This document shows, one piece after another, positions 27,216-36,132 of a stretch of 50,613 bases of DNA (position 1 is its first letter; the number at the start of each line of letters is the position of its first letter). Origin of the DNA: Phycisphaerae bacterium (GTDB lineage Bacteria > Planctomycetota > Phycisphaerae > UBA1845). The DNA lies in assembly GCA_029260135.1 (NCBI GenBank), contig JAJDDV010000187.1:1-50613 (forward strand). The letters run 5' to 3'. The position numbers were made by a program, and so were the translations under genes. The notes beneath the pieces are model-generated. The model did not search any database, had not been told where the DNA came from, and saw only the letters and a program-made list of their open reading frames with translations.

Positions 27216-28698
27216 CCGTTTGAGACTCCTGGACCACGGCCTGTGCCGGCGGGTCGCCCTCGTCCGGCGTGGGCGAATCTGTTTCTTTCGTATTCGTTAC
27301 GTCCTCGCCTTCGCTTGGCGCGAGCCCTTCCGGGGAAGGTTCGGACAGATCCGACGAGACGCCTTCCTCGGCAGGGGCATCGGCGGCGGCGGTTGCGGTG
27401 TCGGTGGTGGCTGCGTCGTCCGACGAGTGTTCGTCGCTGGTCGGATCGCCGGTCGGATCGCCGGTCGGATCGCCGGTCTCTTCGCCCGCGTCCGCCCTGG
27501 CCTGGTCCTCAGCCTTGGCCCGTGCCAGCGCCGCCTTGGCGGCCTCGTTTTCGGCCGCGATCTTCTTGGCGACCTCTCCCGCGGTTTCGACGATGGTCGC
27601 CGCGAAGGACTCTTCCATCTCCAGCTCGTTGACCAGGGGTTCGGCACCCACTTCGGAGAGGTCGGACAGGGAGATCATGCCCATGGCGAGGATCTTGTCG
27701 AGCATGACATCCTCGACGCTCTCGATTCCCTTCAGCGCCTTCTCCATGTCATCGACGTTCTTGTCGTATTCGGCGGGTGTGAGGATGTCGATGTCCCAGC
27801 CGGTCAGGCGGGCAGCGAGGCGCACGTTCTGGCCCCGTTTTCCGATCGCCAGCGAGAGTTGGTCCTCGTCGACGATCACGGTTGCACGTCCCAACTCGAA
27901 ACAGAGGAAAGTTTCTTTGACCTCCGCCGGTTTTAGCGCGTTGGAGATGAGGACCTGCGACGACTCGTTCCATCGTACGATGTCGATCTTCTCGCCGCCG
28001 AGCTCGTCGACGATATTGCGAATGCGGCTTCCGCGGACACCGACGCACGCGCCCACGGCGTCAACCTTGGAGTCAATCGAGGAGACGGCGATCTTGGTGC
28101 GGTAGCCGGCTTCACGCGCCAACGCGCGGACCTCGATGACACGCTCGTTGACCTCGGGAACCTCCAGTTCGAAGAGCCTTCGAATGTAGTCGGGGTGGGT
28201 CTGGGTCAACTCGATTCGAACGCGATTGGGTTCCTCTCGGACGTCGAGGATCATCGCCCGGACTCGTTCACCGGGATGATGGGATTCGCCGGGGATCTGC
28301 TCGCTGCGCGGCATGATACCCTCGCCGCGGCCTAGGTTGACGATGAGCGCGCCGCCCTCATAGCGTGTGACGGTTCCTGTCACGACGTCGCCGACGCGTT
28401 CGGAATACTCCTCGAAGATCGAGCTTCGCTCGTCTTCGCGAATCTTCTGGATCATGACCTGCTTTGCGGTCTGTGCGGCGATTCGCCCCAGGGTCCGCAT
28501 GTCGATGGGTTTGCCATCGACCGTGGCCTGGATTTCTCCGCTGACCCGATCGATGGACACGACGACGTCCTCGGCGTCGTCGAACGCCTTTCTGGCGGCT
28601 GAAACCATCGCCGCTTCCAGATCATCGAAGACGCTGGTCTTGTCGATGTTCTTGTCGCGACTGATCGAGTCAATGAACCTGAGAAGATCGGTATTCAT
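27205..28698 (-). CDS. nusA: Transcription termination/antitermination factor NusA
   Basis: A 497-residue NusA that binds RNA polymerase and nascent RNA. An N-terminal RNAP-binding domain (DLLRFIDSISRDKNIDK) is followed by an S1 domain (GDVVTGTVTRYEGGALIVNL), KH1 (GACVGVRGSRIRNIVDEL) and KH2 (LSLAIGKRGQNVRLAARL), then a helix-hairpin region (LDKILAMGMISLSDLSEVG). About 90 C-terminal residues are an acidic low-complexity tail that includes three GDPT repeats. First gene of a minus-strand operon with infB (11-nt overlap). No rimP precedes it. An intrinsic terminator ends 100 nt upstream, and only a weak -10-like TAGGAT (minus strand, 28725-28720) lies between, so expression probably depends on readthrough from the promoter at 29139-29166. 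The ATG at 28698 lacks a strong ribosome site. Confidence 0.97.
27439..27474 (-). repeat. Three perfect 12-bp tandem repeats in the nusA tail
   Basis: The unit GGTCGGATCGCC occurs three times without change (27439-27450, 27451-27462, 27463-27474). On the coding strand it gives the GDPT repeats of the acidic NusA tail. A length-variable microsatellite-like tract is possible. Confidence 0.85.
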
Positions 28699-28798
28699 CG
28701 CTACCGGGCTGATCCTCGAATCCTACAACGTTCCTGCCTTCTGACCGAGCACGCAGACGAGGAATCGCTGTTCAACGGACCTCGCCGAATTTCAAGTC

Positions 28799-28832
28799 AA
28801 AAAAAACGTGGGCGCATACGACTGTCCCACGT
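28799..28832 (-). terminator. Intrinsic terminator 100 nt upstream of nusA
   Basis: Read on the minus strand, ACGTGGG and CCCACGT (plus-strand 28826-28832 and 28806-28812) form a 7-bp stem around a 13-nt loop. Eight T residues follow (A-run at plus 28799-28806). It points toward nusA and can end only a transcript that starts upstream of it. Confidence 0.85.
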
Positions 28833-29132
28833 GGAAACACGGCTCGGCAGCAGGATGGAGTTACCCAGTTAGCGCATTGCGCTACTCCCGTTGTGCAAGG
28901 GATCGGTCCTCACCCTGAGGATTCTCTTCCACTTGCCCTGTTGCGTTCGCACTCCCGCATCTCCAAAAGGCGTCGCCAAACCTCCGTTTCGGCAACACCG
29001 CCGAGCCCACTCACCCGGAGTCGGCCTCACCACAATCCTTCCCCGCGAGCGCACACCCAACCCCTCCACCGCGTCATCGCGGTTTTCGAGCTGGCCCAAA
29101 CCGACAACTTCCAGGCATATCGGTCGTGCGCT
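28799..29132 (-). ncRNA. Candidate structured RNA or attenuating leader of the nusA-infB operon
   Basis: Between the promoter at 29139-29166 and the terminator at 28799-28832 lies a transcript of about 334 nt with no credible protein frame. It contains several perfect local hairpins: a 6-bp stem with ATGA loop at 29068-29083, a 6-bp stem with GGG loop at 28907-28921, and a 6-bp stem with a 3-nt loop at 28870-28884 that lies inside an outer GGAG/CTCC pairing (28857-28860 with 28885-28888). It carries no tmRNA, SRP RNA or RNase P consensus that I can find. Two readings are possible: an independent small RNA, or a leader ending in a regulated terminator before nusA, in line with NusA's role in termination. 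The start is estimated from the -10 box. Confidence 0.6.
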
Positions 29133-29138
29133 GACAGG

Positions 29139-29166
29139 ATTATAGATGTTACTTGATGGGTGTCAA
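29139..29166 (-). promoter_or_regulatory. Perfect-consensus sigma70-type promoter upstream of the nusA leader
   Basis: On the minus strand TTGACA (plus 29161-29166), a 16-nt spacer and TATAAT (plus 29139-29144). Both boxes match the consensus at all six positions. Transcription would start near 29132 and run toward nusA. It lies divergent from the lipoprotein gene at 29337. Confidence 0.85.
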
Positions 29167-29336
29167 TCGGGTGTGAATGCCGGTTTCTCGGCTGCGAGAG
29201 GAAGACAGTAGCGAAAGGCGATTGCAGGTTTCCTCGGTGGCGTTAGGCTGATGGACATGCCACGACACCAACCGACACGCATTCCGTTGTCACTTTACGA
29301 TTCAGATTCGCTCGGTTTCCTTTCGGAGGTCGCCGC

Positions 29337-29855
29337 ATGAGACGTTCCACATGTCGAGTTGCCGCTTGGTGCATCTGTCTTGTCAGCCCCTTCGCGTTGT
29401 CCGGCATGTCCGGATGCACGATGGATCTGGAGGCCGTTCTTGCAACCGTCGAGGAGGATGGCGGTCCTTCGGCGGACACGGTTCGTGTACGGTTCCAGAA
29501 CTTTGCGTCCGGTGCGTCCGTCGACGTGGAGTTCTTCGCTTCGAACGAGCCGATCTCGAATCCTGAAGATGAGCTGTTTCAAACGGAAAACCGTCGTGCC
29601 AGTGGCATCGGGATCGCCGGGACCGGGATCCTTCAGCCACTTACGCAGGACTCCATCGATCTTCTCTGCACGCCGGATCTTGTCCTGGGTACGTCGGGCG
29701 GGACGTTCCTCAACAGCGACACGGGAGAGGTCTTGGGCACCGGGCAAGTACGGTGGATTCGGGAGAGCCAACTCGGTCTGTGTGGAACCGTCGTCACGCT
29801 CGTGTATAGCGGAGCCGACGGCGAGTTTCTGGCACGGCTTCGAACGGGCGGATGA
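29337..29855 (+). CDS. Hypothetical lipoprotein
   Basis: A 172-residue exported protein. Its N-terminus MRRSTCRVAAWCICLVSPFA runs into LSGMSGC with a lipobox (MSGC, C27), so a lipoprotein anchored in a membrane is likely. The mature region is beta-rich (TVRVRFQNFASGASVDVEFF, VTLVYSGADGEFLARL) and looks like a small beta-sandwich domain; I recognise no family. The ATG has GGAGGT six bases upstream, a clear site. Its stop overlaps the next start (ATGA at 29852-29855), so it is expressed together with the esterase-like protein and may be its partner. Confidence 0.82.
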   Translation: MRRSTCRVAAWCICLVSPFALSGMSGCTMDLEAVLATVEEDGGPSADTVRVRFQNFASGASVDVEFFASNEPISNPEDELFQTENRRASGIGIAGTGILQPLTQDSIDLLCTPDLVLGTSGGTFLNSDTGEVLGTGQVRWIRESQLGLCGTVVTLVYSGADGEFLARLRTGG

Positions 29856-31225
29856 TGCTCGTTGACGTCGATCGCGCCGCTGTAATCGCGATTGCCACGG
29901 TCGCGGCATTGGTCATCGCGGTCGTGTATCCCGCCGTGGGGGTTCAATCCGTTGGCCCCTCTGAAAGCGGTGACCCGCACCTTCAGGCTCTCGTCGAATC
30001 CTATTTCCTCACCGACGAGGCGGAACGTCGTGAGGCGCTTCGGAAGCGAATCGACGAGTTGGTGGACGGATCGGTCGCACCCGTTATCGCAACATTCTCG
30101 CGTCTCGACCTGTGGCCTGAGGTTGCGGAACGGCTCGGCGGTTTCCCCTTTATCACGGAAGCGAAAGACCGTATTCGTGTCGCCTATCGTGTCCCTCCGG
30201 GGTACGACCCCTCCGAACGCTATCCGATGGTCCTTTGCTACTCGGGGCCGCAAGGACGAAGCGGTCCTGGGCTGGGCTTTGATGCCTTTGCTGAAGTGGT
30301 CGGTCAGCACGCGAAGGGTTTCGTGCTGGTGACGGTCTCGAGGGCTGTCGGCGGCTCATTCCAGCAGGCGCCTGACGAGGCCTCGGACCTTCGCGGGCTG
30401 ATGCGTGAAGTGCGACGCCGGCTGCACGTGGACGTGGATCGAACTTTTCTTTTGGGCCTCAAAGAAGGCGGCGACGCCGCGTGGAACGCCGCTCTCTTTC
30501 ACTCGGACTTGTTCGCAGGGGTTGTGGTGGTCTCCGGATATCCGCGACTCCCCTACCCCGAAGCGTCGTATCGCCTCTTGCTGGAGAACTCGCGGATCGT
30601 TCCTGTGGTTTCGGCGTGGTCGCCGGATCGAGGGATCGCCGCTCCTGTGGTTGCGGCGCACAACGAAGCGTTGCACGCGATTGCGGAGAGGCGTTCACTT
30701 CCGTTCGTGGGGGTCGAAGATTATCGAAATAGCGAACGGACCGTGGGAGTGTTCACCGAAGAGCTGGCCCAACTGTTGGCGGGTCGGCGTCCGGCCATCA
30801 TAGATCGTGTCTCCCACCGGTTTCGTTATCCGCGACAAGGTCGCGCGGATTGGCTACGCCAGTTGCGGTTTGAGGGCGACGTCTGGGAGGCGTCGCAACT
30901 CTCCATCCTGGCCGGTGCGAGCGTGGATCGGAGCGAGTTCGTGTCGTCCGTTATCGAGAGTCGGCTCGCGTATCTTGGCGCAAAGGTCGAAGGGCAGACC
31001 ATCGTTGTCGAAAGTCGGAAGTGCGGGAGAATCGAGCTGTGCTTGCCGGCGGGGCTTGTGGATCTGGACCGTCCGGTCACGGTCCGGTGCAACGGTACGC
31101 GTCGTTTCCGTGGTCCCGTGCGCACCAGTGCCCGCGTCGTTCTCGAATCAGCCTTTGAGCGTTGGGATTTCCAGCGCCCTGCGGTCGCTCGATTGTCCTT
31201 TTCGGTTCGCTCGGAACCGAAGTAG
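29852..31225 (+). CDS. Alpha/beta-hydrolase (esterase-like) protein lacking the nucleophile serine
   Basis: A 457-residue exported protein: an N-terminal hydrophobic signal or anchor (AAVIAIATVAALVIAVVYPAVGV) then an alpha/beta-hydrolase domain similar to the phospholipase/carboxylesterase and PHB-depolymerase-like proteins of planctomycetes. VAYRVPPGYDPSERYPMVL is the first-strand pattern, and DRTFLLGLKEGGDAAWNAAL aligns with the nucleophile elbow, but the usual G-x-S-x-G serine is replaced by lysine (GLKEGG). The domain is therefore probably not a hydrolase, and a binding or scaffold role is likely. The C-terminal 100 residues are beta-rich. It is translationally coupled to the lipoprotein gene upstream. 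The fold is confident; the loss of function follows from this one substitution, and a sequencing error is not excluded. Confidence 0.8.
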   Translation: MMLVDVDRAAVIAIATVAALVIAVVYPAVGVQSVGPSESGDPHLQALVESYFLTDEAERREALRKRIDELVDGSVAPVIATFSRLDLWPEVAERLGGFPFITEAKDRIRVAYRVPPGYDPSERYPMVLCYSGPQGRSGPGLGFDAFAEVVGQHAKGFVLVTVSRAVGGSFQQAPDEASDLRGLMREVRRRLHVDVDRTFLLGLKEGGDAAWNAALFHSDLFAGVVVVSGYPRLPYPEASYRLLLENSRIVPVVSAWSPDRGIAAPVVAAHNEALHAIAERRSLPFVGVEDYRNSERTVGVFTEELAQLLAGRRPAIIDRVSHRFRYPRQGRADWLRQLRFEGDVWEASQLSILAGASVDRSEFVSSVIESRLAYLGAKVEGQTIVVESRKCGRIELCLPAGLVDLDRPVTVRCNGTRRFRGPVRTSARVVLESAFERWDFQRPAVARLSFSVRSEPK

Positions 31226-31262
31226 GTCGGTCGGCCGGAGCGTAGGGGCAGTGGCTGCTCTC

Positions 31263-31290
31263 TTGCCACCGGGACGACAGGGCCTATAGT
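31263..31290 (+). promoter_or_regulatory. Promoter of the FHA-SpoIIE gene, suggesting a leaderless mRNA
   Basis: TTGCCA at 31263-31268, a 16-nt spacer, then TATAGT at 31285-31290. The ATG at 31299 lies 8 nt after the -10 box, where transcription itself should begin. No ribosome site is present. Confidence 0.6.
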
Positions 31291-31298
31291 CTGCGGAC

Positions 31299-32912
31299 AT
31301 GGCTTATCTGCGCTTTCTTGACGACGGTGGGCAACTGCAAACCAAGGTTCTCGACTCGGAACACTTCACGGTCGGCCGCGGCCCTTCTTGCTCACTCTCC
31401 TTTGAATCCGAGATGATCTCGCGTGAGCACATGCAGATTGACTTGGAGGGCGACGGACGGTTTCGCGTGCGCGACCTGGGCAGTCGCAACAAGACACAAG
31501 TGAACGGGGAATTGGTGCGTGAGACGCTTCTCACCTCGGGTGCGGTCATTCGCGTGGGGGACCGGGTCATGGAGTTTATCGATGACACGGCCGATAGAGA
31601 GTCGATCGAGTTGGAGTTTCTTGCGCCCGATGAGCGCGATCCGGCCGGCTGCGTGTGGACAAAAGTGAAATCGCCGCTTTCCTTGGCCGTATCTCAGGTC
31701 GAGCGATTGGCCCATCTGGCGGGCGATCAACCGCTCACGGCGCGGGCGGAAGACATTGCGGAGGTTGCGTTGGGCCAACTGGTGTTGGAGATGAACGCCG
31801 ATCGCGGTCTGATCGCCTTGCGGGGAGACAAGCGGACGGACCTTCGTATCTTGGCGCAGCGCGGCTTGATGCGGCGGCGTGGGAGTTCTCTGACGCCGGT
31901 GAGCCAGTCGTTTCTTTTCGCCCCGATTCTTCAACAAGTAGCGGGCCGCTATCCGGAGTCGTCCGGCCAACTGGATCTCAAGTCGGGTTTCGCGTCGACG
32001 GCGGTGACGGCACCATTGACGTTTCGTGGCGAGATCATCGGCGTTCTGTATTTGGATCGCCCGCATTCCGGTAAGCCGCTGACCAGCGCTTCGCACTCGT
32101 TCTGCGCGGCGGCGGCGGCGCAGGTCGGTGCGCTGATCGGCGAGGCGTCGCGGAAGATCGGGAGCTTCGCGGGTCGGGAAGGGGCGACGTGGATGGCGAC
32201 GATCCGTCGCCTGCAGGCAACGTTGTCGGATCCCATCCCTTCGAGCGATACGTTTGACGTTGCCCTTCGGTGCTTTCCCGGTCGCATGAAGTGCGGCGAT
32301 TTCGGGACGGTGATCCCACTTGACGAGCAGCGATGCGGTATCATCGTGATCGACGGCGGTGGACAGGGTGTCACAGGCTTGACACAAGCGAGCGCCATAC
32401 GCATGGCTGTCCAGGCGGCGCTGAGAGTCTCGGAGGACGCGGTGTACGATCCGTCGGTGCTGTTCAACGCGATCAACCGAATGATCGCGTCGTCGGGCGT
32501 CCGGCAAATCCTGCCGTGTACATTTGTGGGTGTTGATCTCTCGGCAGGGAAGCTGACGTACGTGAACGCGGGAGGCATGGCGCCGCTACTGATGGTCGCG
32601 CCTGGACGCCTCGTGACGCTAGATCAGGTCTCTCTGGTGTTGGGAGTTGACGCCGACTACGTCTACCAGTCTACGCGCGTCGATGTCGGAGAAGTGTTTC
32701 GCGTCGTTTGCCATACCGACGGTCTGACCGATGCCGCCAGCGCCACGGGTGAGGGCTTCGGTGATTCGCGTCTGCACGAAGTTCTTCTGGATGCGGAGGC
32801 ATTTGCGGGCGCATCCGAGGTCGTCTCGCGGATGGGTGACGCGTGGTCGGCACATATGTCGGGCGCGCAACCGGCGGACGACGCACTCGTATTGGTTGTG
32901 GCTCGAGGATAG
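31299..32912 (+). CDS. FHA-GAF-SpoIIE (PP2C) phosphatase signalling protein
   Basis: A 537-residue cytoplasmic signalling protein. Residues about 10-95 are an FHA phosphothreonine-binding domain (FTVGRGPSCSLSF, SREHMQIDL, VRDLGSRNKTQVNG). Residues about 130-290 look like a GAF domain (AEVALGQLVLEMNADRGLIA ... APLTFRGEIIGVLYLDRP). The C-terminal part from about 320 is a SpoIIE-type PP2C phosphatase (CGDFGTVIPLDEQRCGIIV, IDGGGQGVTGLTQASA, TFVGVDLSAGKLTYVNAGGM). The metal-binding Asp pattern is only partly clear (DGGGQG replaces the usual DVSGHG), so activity is uncertain. The family acts in partner-switching or Ser/Thr-kinase signalling. No kinase lies nearby. A strong terminator follows. Confidence 0.88.
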   Translation: MAYLRFLDDGGQLQTKVLDSEHFTVGRGPSCSLSFESEMISREHMQIDLEGDGRFRVRDLGSRNKTQVNGELVRETLLTSGAVIRVGDRVMEFIDDTADRESIELEFLAPDERDPAGCVWTKVKSPLSLAVSQVERLAHLAGDQPLTARAEDIAEVALGQLVLEMNADRGLIALRGDKRTDLRILAQRGLMRRRGSSLTPVSQSFLFAPILQQVAGRYPESSGQLDLKSGFASTAVTAPLTFRGEIIGVLYLDRPHSGKPLTSASHSFCAAAAAQVGALIGEASRKIGSFAGREGATWMATIRRLQATLSDPIPSSDTFDVALRCFPGRMKCGDFGTVIPLDEQRCGIIVIDGGGQGVTGLTQASAIRMAVQAALRVSEDAVYDPSVLFNAINRMIASSGVRQILPCTFVGVDLSAGKLTYVNAGGMAPLLMVAPGRLVTLDQVSLVLGVDADYVYQSTRVDVGEVFRVVCHTDGLTDAASATGEGFGDSRLHEVLLDAEAFAGASEVVSRMGDAWSAHMSGAQPADDALVLVVARG

Positions 32913-32933
32913 CCATAGAAACGGGATGACCGT

Positions 32934-32961
32934 CGCTCCCCACCGAAAGGGGGCGTTTTTT
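32934..32961 (+). terminator. Intrinsic terminator after the FHA-SpoIIE gene
   Basis: CGC and CCCC (32934-32941, one bulged T) pair with GGGG and GCG (32949-32955) around a 7-nt ACCGAAA loop, followed by six T residues at 32956-32961. Confidence 0.85.
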
Positions 32962-33003
32962 GTGTCACTTCAACCGCCCCCAGCCAACGAACGTCTGGAT
33001 TCC

Positions 33004-33032
33004 TTGAGATCCGCACTCGATCTCGGTATCCT
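33004..33032 (+). promoter_or_regulatory. Promoter of the metalloprotease gene
   Basis: TTGAGA at 33004-33009, a 17-nt spacer and TATCCT at 33027-33032. It lies directly after the upstream terminator and about 20 nt before the start codon, as expected for an independent unit. Confidence 0.6.
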
Positions 33033-33053
33033 GTTCTGAGGGGTCGCCGCGCA

Positions 33054-36000
33054 TTGCCGTCGGTAGGCTCGTCGCGTAGCCGGGCACCGCACCGCTATTT
33101 GGCCAGGTGGAATCCGCTTGTGATAAGTCCCTTCATCTGGGTCCTGTCTTCCGCACTCGTGTCTACTTTCGTGGGATCGGCGCTGCCATCGCAGGGCGTC
33201 GCGGCCGAGCGCGCCTTGTACGTTCGATACCCTGGCGTTCGTATCGCGCGGGATACGAAGTCGGGACTCGTGGCGGTGTATGGGCGTCCCATGACGGAGG
33301 GCGCAACGCCGGGTGCGGCGATCGACGATTGGCTGACGGTTCACGCAGACTTGTTGGGCGCGTCGCCACTCGATCTCCGTGAGAGACGGGCACGTCAGAT
33401 CGGCTTCGGGCCACTCGAGGTCCACTCGTTTCGGCAGTACCTTGACGGACTTCCGGTGGAAAACGGTTTTGCGCGTTTCGTCGTCCGAACGGGCGAACCG
33501 GACGTTGTCGTGTTCGTGGGCGCGAAGCTGGCCCAGGCGCCAGAGGGTGGATTCGCCCGAACGGAAGTGGATTCGGGAGAAGCGATGCGCCGCGCCGCCG
33601 CGCGCCTGGGCAGCGAGCAGCTGAACCGATGGTGGGAGCCGGAGCTCGTCGTCTTGTTCGACGGGCCCGACGGGTTGCTGCCTTGTTCGCTTCGCGCCTG
33701 GAAGGTGCGGGCTACGGGATCCCGCGTAGATCTGCCGCGAGCCTTCACGATCTTCGTGGAGGCAGAGGCAGGTAGCGTGGTCTTGGTGCGTAACGAAATC
33801 GTGGAGGGATCAGCCTCCGGTCGAGTCAAAGGACGGGTCACCGGATACGCGACGCCCGGGACGCTTCCGGACGTACCAGCCAATCCGCCCGTGGAGCGAG
33901 GCATGGCCGACGTTCGAGTTCGTGCGGGCGGCGGAGAAACCGTACAGAGCAGTCCGACCGGATCGTATCGCCTGGACTTCGAGCCGAACGAGTTGTCCAT
34001 GATCGAGGCCGATCTGGTCGGCGCAGGCGTCACGACCGTCAACAGAACCGGAGCGACACTGCATCTCGAGGCGTTTCTCTCGGAAGACGTTTCCGTCGTC
34101 AGTTTCGCGTTCAACGAGACTCCAAGCGAGCCGGCGACGGCGCAGGTCAATGCGTTCATCCACGCCAGTGAGGCGCGCGTATTCTATCGAAGTCGGCAGC
34201 CTGGTTTTGTCGAACTCGATGAGTCGATCGCGTGCAAAGTCAACCTCGGATCCGGACATGACTGCAGCGCCGGTTTTGACCCTGTCGACGTGTCGCTGAT
34301 TTTTACGCGATCGACGGACGTATGCCCGAACGCGGCGTATTCGACCGTGGTGACGCACGAATACGGCCACTACATCGTCCATCATCTCGAGCTCCCATTA
34401 CCCCAGGGCGCGTTCGGCGAGGGATTCTCGGACGCCCTGTCGCTGCTCATCCATGAAGACCCGGTGATCGGGCGGGGTTTTATGGGCCCAGGGACTTTGG
34501 TTCGCGACATCGTCGCTGCCAACGCGCAGTACCCCTGTGGAAAGGGCGATCACGCGTGCGGTCAGGTGCTCGCGGGCGTCTGGTGGGATATGAAGAACCG
34601 CATGAAGGAATCGATTGGACCGGGGGCGGGATTGGCCCAGACGCAACAGCTCTTCACGAATTGGTCTCGGATCACCGTCGGTGGCAGTGGATCCGACAGT
34701 GCACATCCGATCACGGCGATCGAAGTACTGACGGTGGATGACGACGACGGCGATTTCACGAATCTGACGCCGCGATTTCGGGAGATCTGTGACGGATTCG
34801 AGGCTCACCGCCTTGCCTGTCCAATCTCGGACTGCAACGAAAACGGATTCGACGACGGATACGATCTTTCCTACGGCGTCAGCAATGATTGCTCGGGTAA
34901 CGGCATTCCCGATGAGTGCGAGCCCGACTGCAACCTCAACGGTGAAGCAGATTCCTGCGACATCTTCGTGGGCGAAGCGGACGAGGACGGCAACGGCGTT
35001 CCTGACGCCTGCCAGCAAGTTCTAAGCGTCCCGAGCGTGGCCTATCCCACAATCCAGGAGGGCCTTGACGGTGCGGAACCCGGCGACACGGTGCTCGTTG
35101 CCGCAGGATCCTATCGTGGGCCCAACAACAGGGATCTGGATTTCGGTGGGAAGGTGCTTCAGTTGCGTTGCGAGGACACCGGATCATGCGTGATCGACTG
35201 CGAACGGAGTGGGCGCGGGTTTCACTTTCAGTCGGGCGAGCCGTCGACATCGGTCGTCGATGGATTCACGGTCATCAACGGCTCGCCGCAGGACCAGGAC
35301 AGACAGGGCGCCGCGGTACGCTGCTTTGGCAGCAGCCCCACGTTCCGTCGCTGCACGTTTACCGACAACGCAACGACGGGTTCAGGCGGCGCCTTCTGGA
35401 GCCATGTATCCGACTTGAGCTTGGAGGACTGCGTCATTGTGAACAATCGCGGGCGCGCCGCCGGTGGGCTGGCCCTCGGGAGCGGGACGGTAAGGATTCG
35501 ACGCTGCACGATCTCACGGAACTCGGCACAGCTGGGAAACGCGATAAACGTCATATTCGACGGGCAAGTCGACGTGCGCGACTCGATCATCTGGGACAAC
35601 GGGCGAGGCTCCGGTTCCGGCATCCTCTCGCCGCCCGAGTCCATCGCCATTGCCTATTCACTTGTTGCCGGGGGATGGGCCGGCGTCGGGAACATCGGTG
35701 CGGACCCGCTGTTCGCCAATGCTTCTGCCGGTGATTTCGGAATATCCATCCATTCGGTGTGCGTCAACCGAGGCGATCCTGCCGTGAGCCTGTCCGGGGC
35801 AACCGATGCGGCGGGCCATCCGCGCCAATCGGGTTGCCGGGTGGATATGGGCGCGCTGGAAACGACCGCGGCTCAAGAACCTGCTGATTTTGACCACGAC
35901 GGGCGTTGGAGTCTTCCTGATATCGCCGCCCTTCAGATCTGCTACGGCCCCTCGGCAGGAACGCCTTCCTGGTCCCAGACCTGTCATTGCGTATTTGAGA

Positions 36001-36068
36001 CGGGTGCAGCGAATGGAATCGGTCCGGAGGACTTCGCTGCCATTCGACAGGTTCTTACAGGCCCGTAG
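33054..36068 (+). CDS. Exported zinc metalloprotease with beta-helix and EF-hand-like repeats
   Basis: A 1004-residue secreted protein. The N-terminal signal (WNPLVISPFIWVLSSALVSTFVG) is followed by a fungalysin/thermolysin-like propeptide (LRERRARQIGFGPLEVHSF, FRQYLDGLPVENGFARF). The gluzincin core has the metal site VVTHEYGHYIVHH (H435, E436, H439) and GEGFSDALS with E456 as third ligand. After residue about 580 come Ca-binding-like EF-hand/dockerin repeats (CNENGFDDGYDLS, NGIPDECEPDCN). A right-handed beta-helix follows (SVAYPTIQEGLDGAEPGDTV, then GGAFWSHVSDLSLEDCVIV), with a terminal dockerin-like hand (DFDHDGRWSLPDIAALQICY). The start is TTG at 33054; no better in-frame codon with a ribosome site is seen. 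Substrate is unknown; the fusion suggests action on a large extracellular polymer or surface protein. Confidence 0.9.
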   Translation: MPSVGSSRSRAPHRYLARWNPLVISPFIWVLSSALVSTFVGSALPSQGVAAERALYVRYPGVRIARDTKSGLVAVYGRPMTEGATPGAAIDDWLTVHADLLGASPLDLRERRARQIGFGPLEVHSFRQYLDGLPVENGFARFVVRTGEPDVVVFVGAKLAQAPEGGFARTEVDSGEAMRRAAARLGSEQLNRWWEPELVVLFDGPDGLLPCSLRAWKVRATGSRVDLPRAFTIFVEAEAGSVVLVRNEIVEGSASGRVKGRVTGYATPGTLPDVPANPPVERGMADVRVRAGGGETVQSSPTGSYRLDFEPNELSMIEADLVGAGVTTVNRTGATLHLEAFLSEDVSVVSFAFNETPSEPATAQVNAFIHASEARVFYRSRQPGFVELDESIACKVNLGSGHDCSAGFDPVDVSLIFTRSTDVCPNAAYSTVVTHEYGHYIVHHLELPLPQGAFGEGFSDALSLLIHEDPVIGRGFMGPGTLVRDIVAANAQYPCGKGDHACGQVLAGVWWDMKNRMKESIGPGAGLAQTQQLFTNWSRITVGGSGSDSAHPITAIEVLTVDDDDGDFTNLTPRFREICDGFEAHRLACPISDCNENGFDDGYDLSYGVSNDCSGNGIPDECEPDCNLNGEADSCDIFVGEADEDGNGVPDACQQVLSVPSVAYPTIQEGLDGAEPGDTVLVAAGSYRGPNNRDLDFGGKVLQLRCEDTGSCVIDCERSGRGFHFQSGEPSTSVVDGFTVINGSPQDQDRQGAAVRCFGSSPTFRRCTFTDNATTGSGGAFWSHVSDLSLEDCVIVNNRGRAAGGLALGSGTVRIRRCTISRNSAQLGNAINVIFDGQVDVRDSIIWDNGRGSGSGILSPPESIAIAYSLVAGGWAGVGNIGADPLFANASAGDFGISIHSVCVNRGDPAVSLSGATDAAGHPRQSGCRVDMGALETTAAQEPADFDHDGRWSLPDIAALQICYGPSAGTPSWSQTCHCVFETGAANGIGPEDFAAIRQVLTGP

Positions 36069-36132
36069 GGCGGTGAGCTGCGGGAAGCGGCGCCCTCTCT
36101 AGAGCGTGCGATTTCTCAGCACTTTCGTGCTT

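Noticed and set aside
28869..29099. A 76-codon TTG-started frame on the minus strand inside the nusA-upstream RNA
   Set aside because: No ribosome site, Arg/Gly-rich composition, no domain, and the region is dense in hairpins.
28799..29132. RNase P RNA, tmRNA, SRP RNA or a tRNA in the nusA-upstream transcript
   Set aside because: The conserved RNase P GAGGAAAGTC, the SRP tip GGAAGCAGC, and the T-arm GTTCGAATC were looked for by eye and not found.
36098..36125. CTAGAGCG near 36099 as a second IS630 end
   Set aside because: It resembles the sequence beside the SPASM stop for about 8 bases only, and no transposase remnant is nearby.
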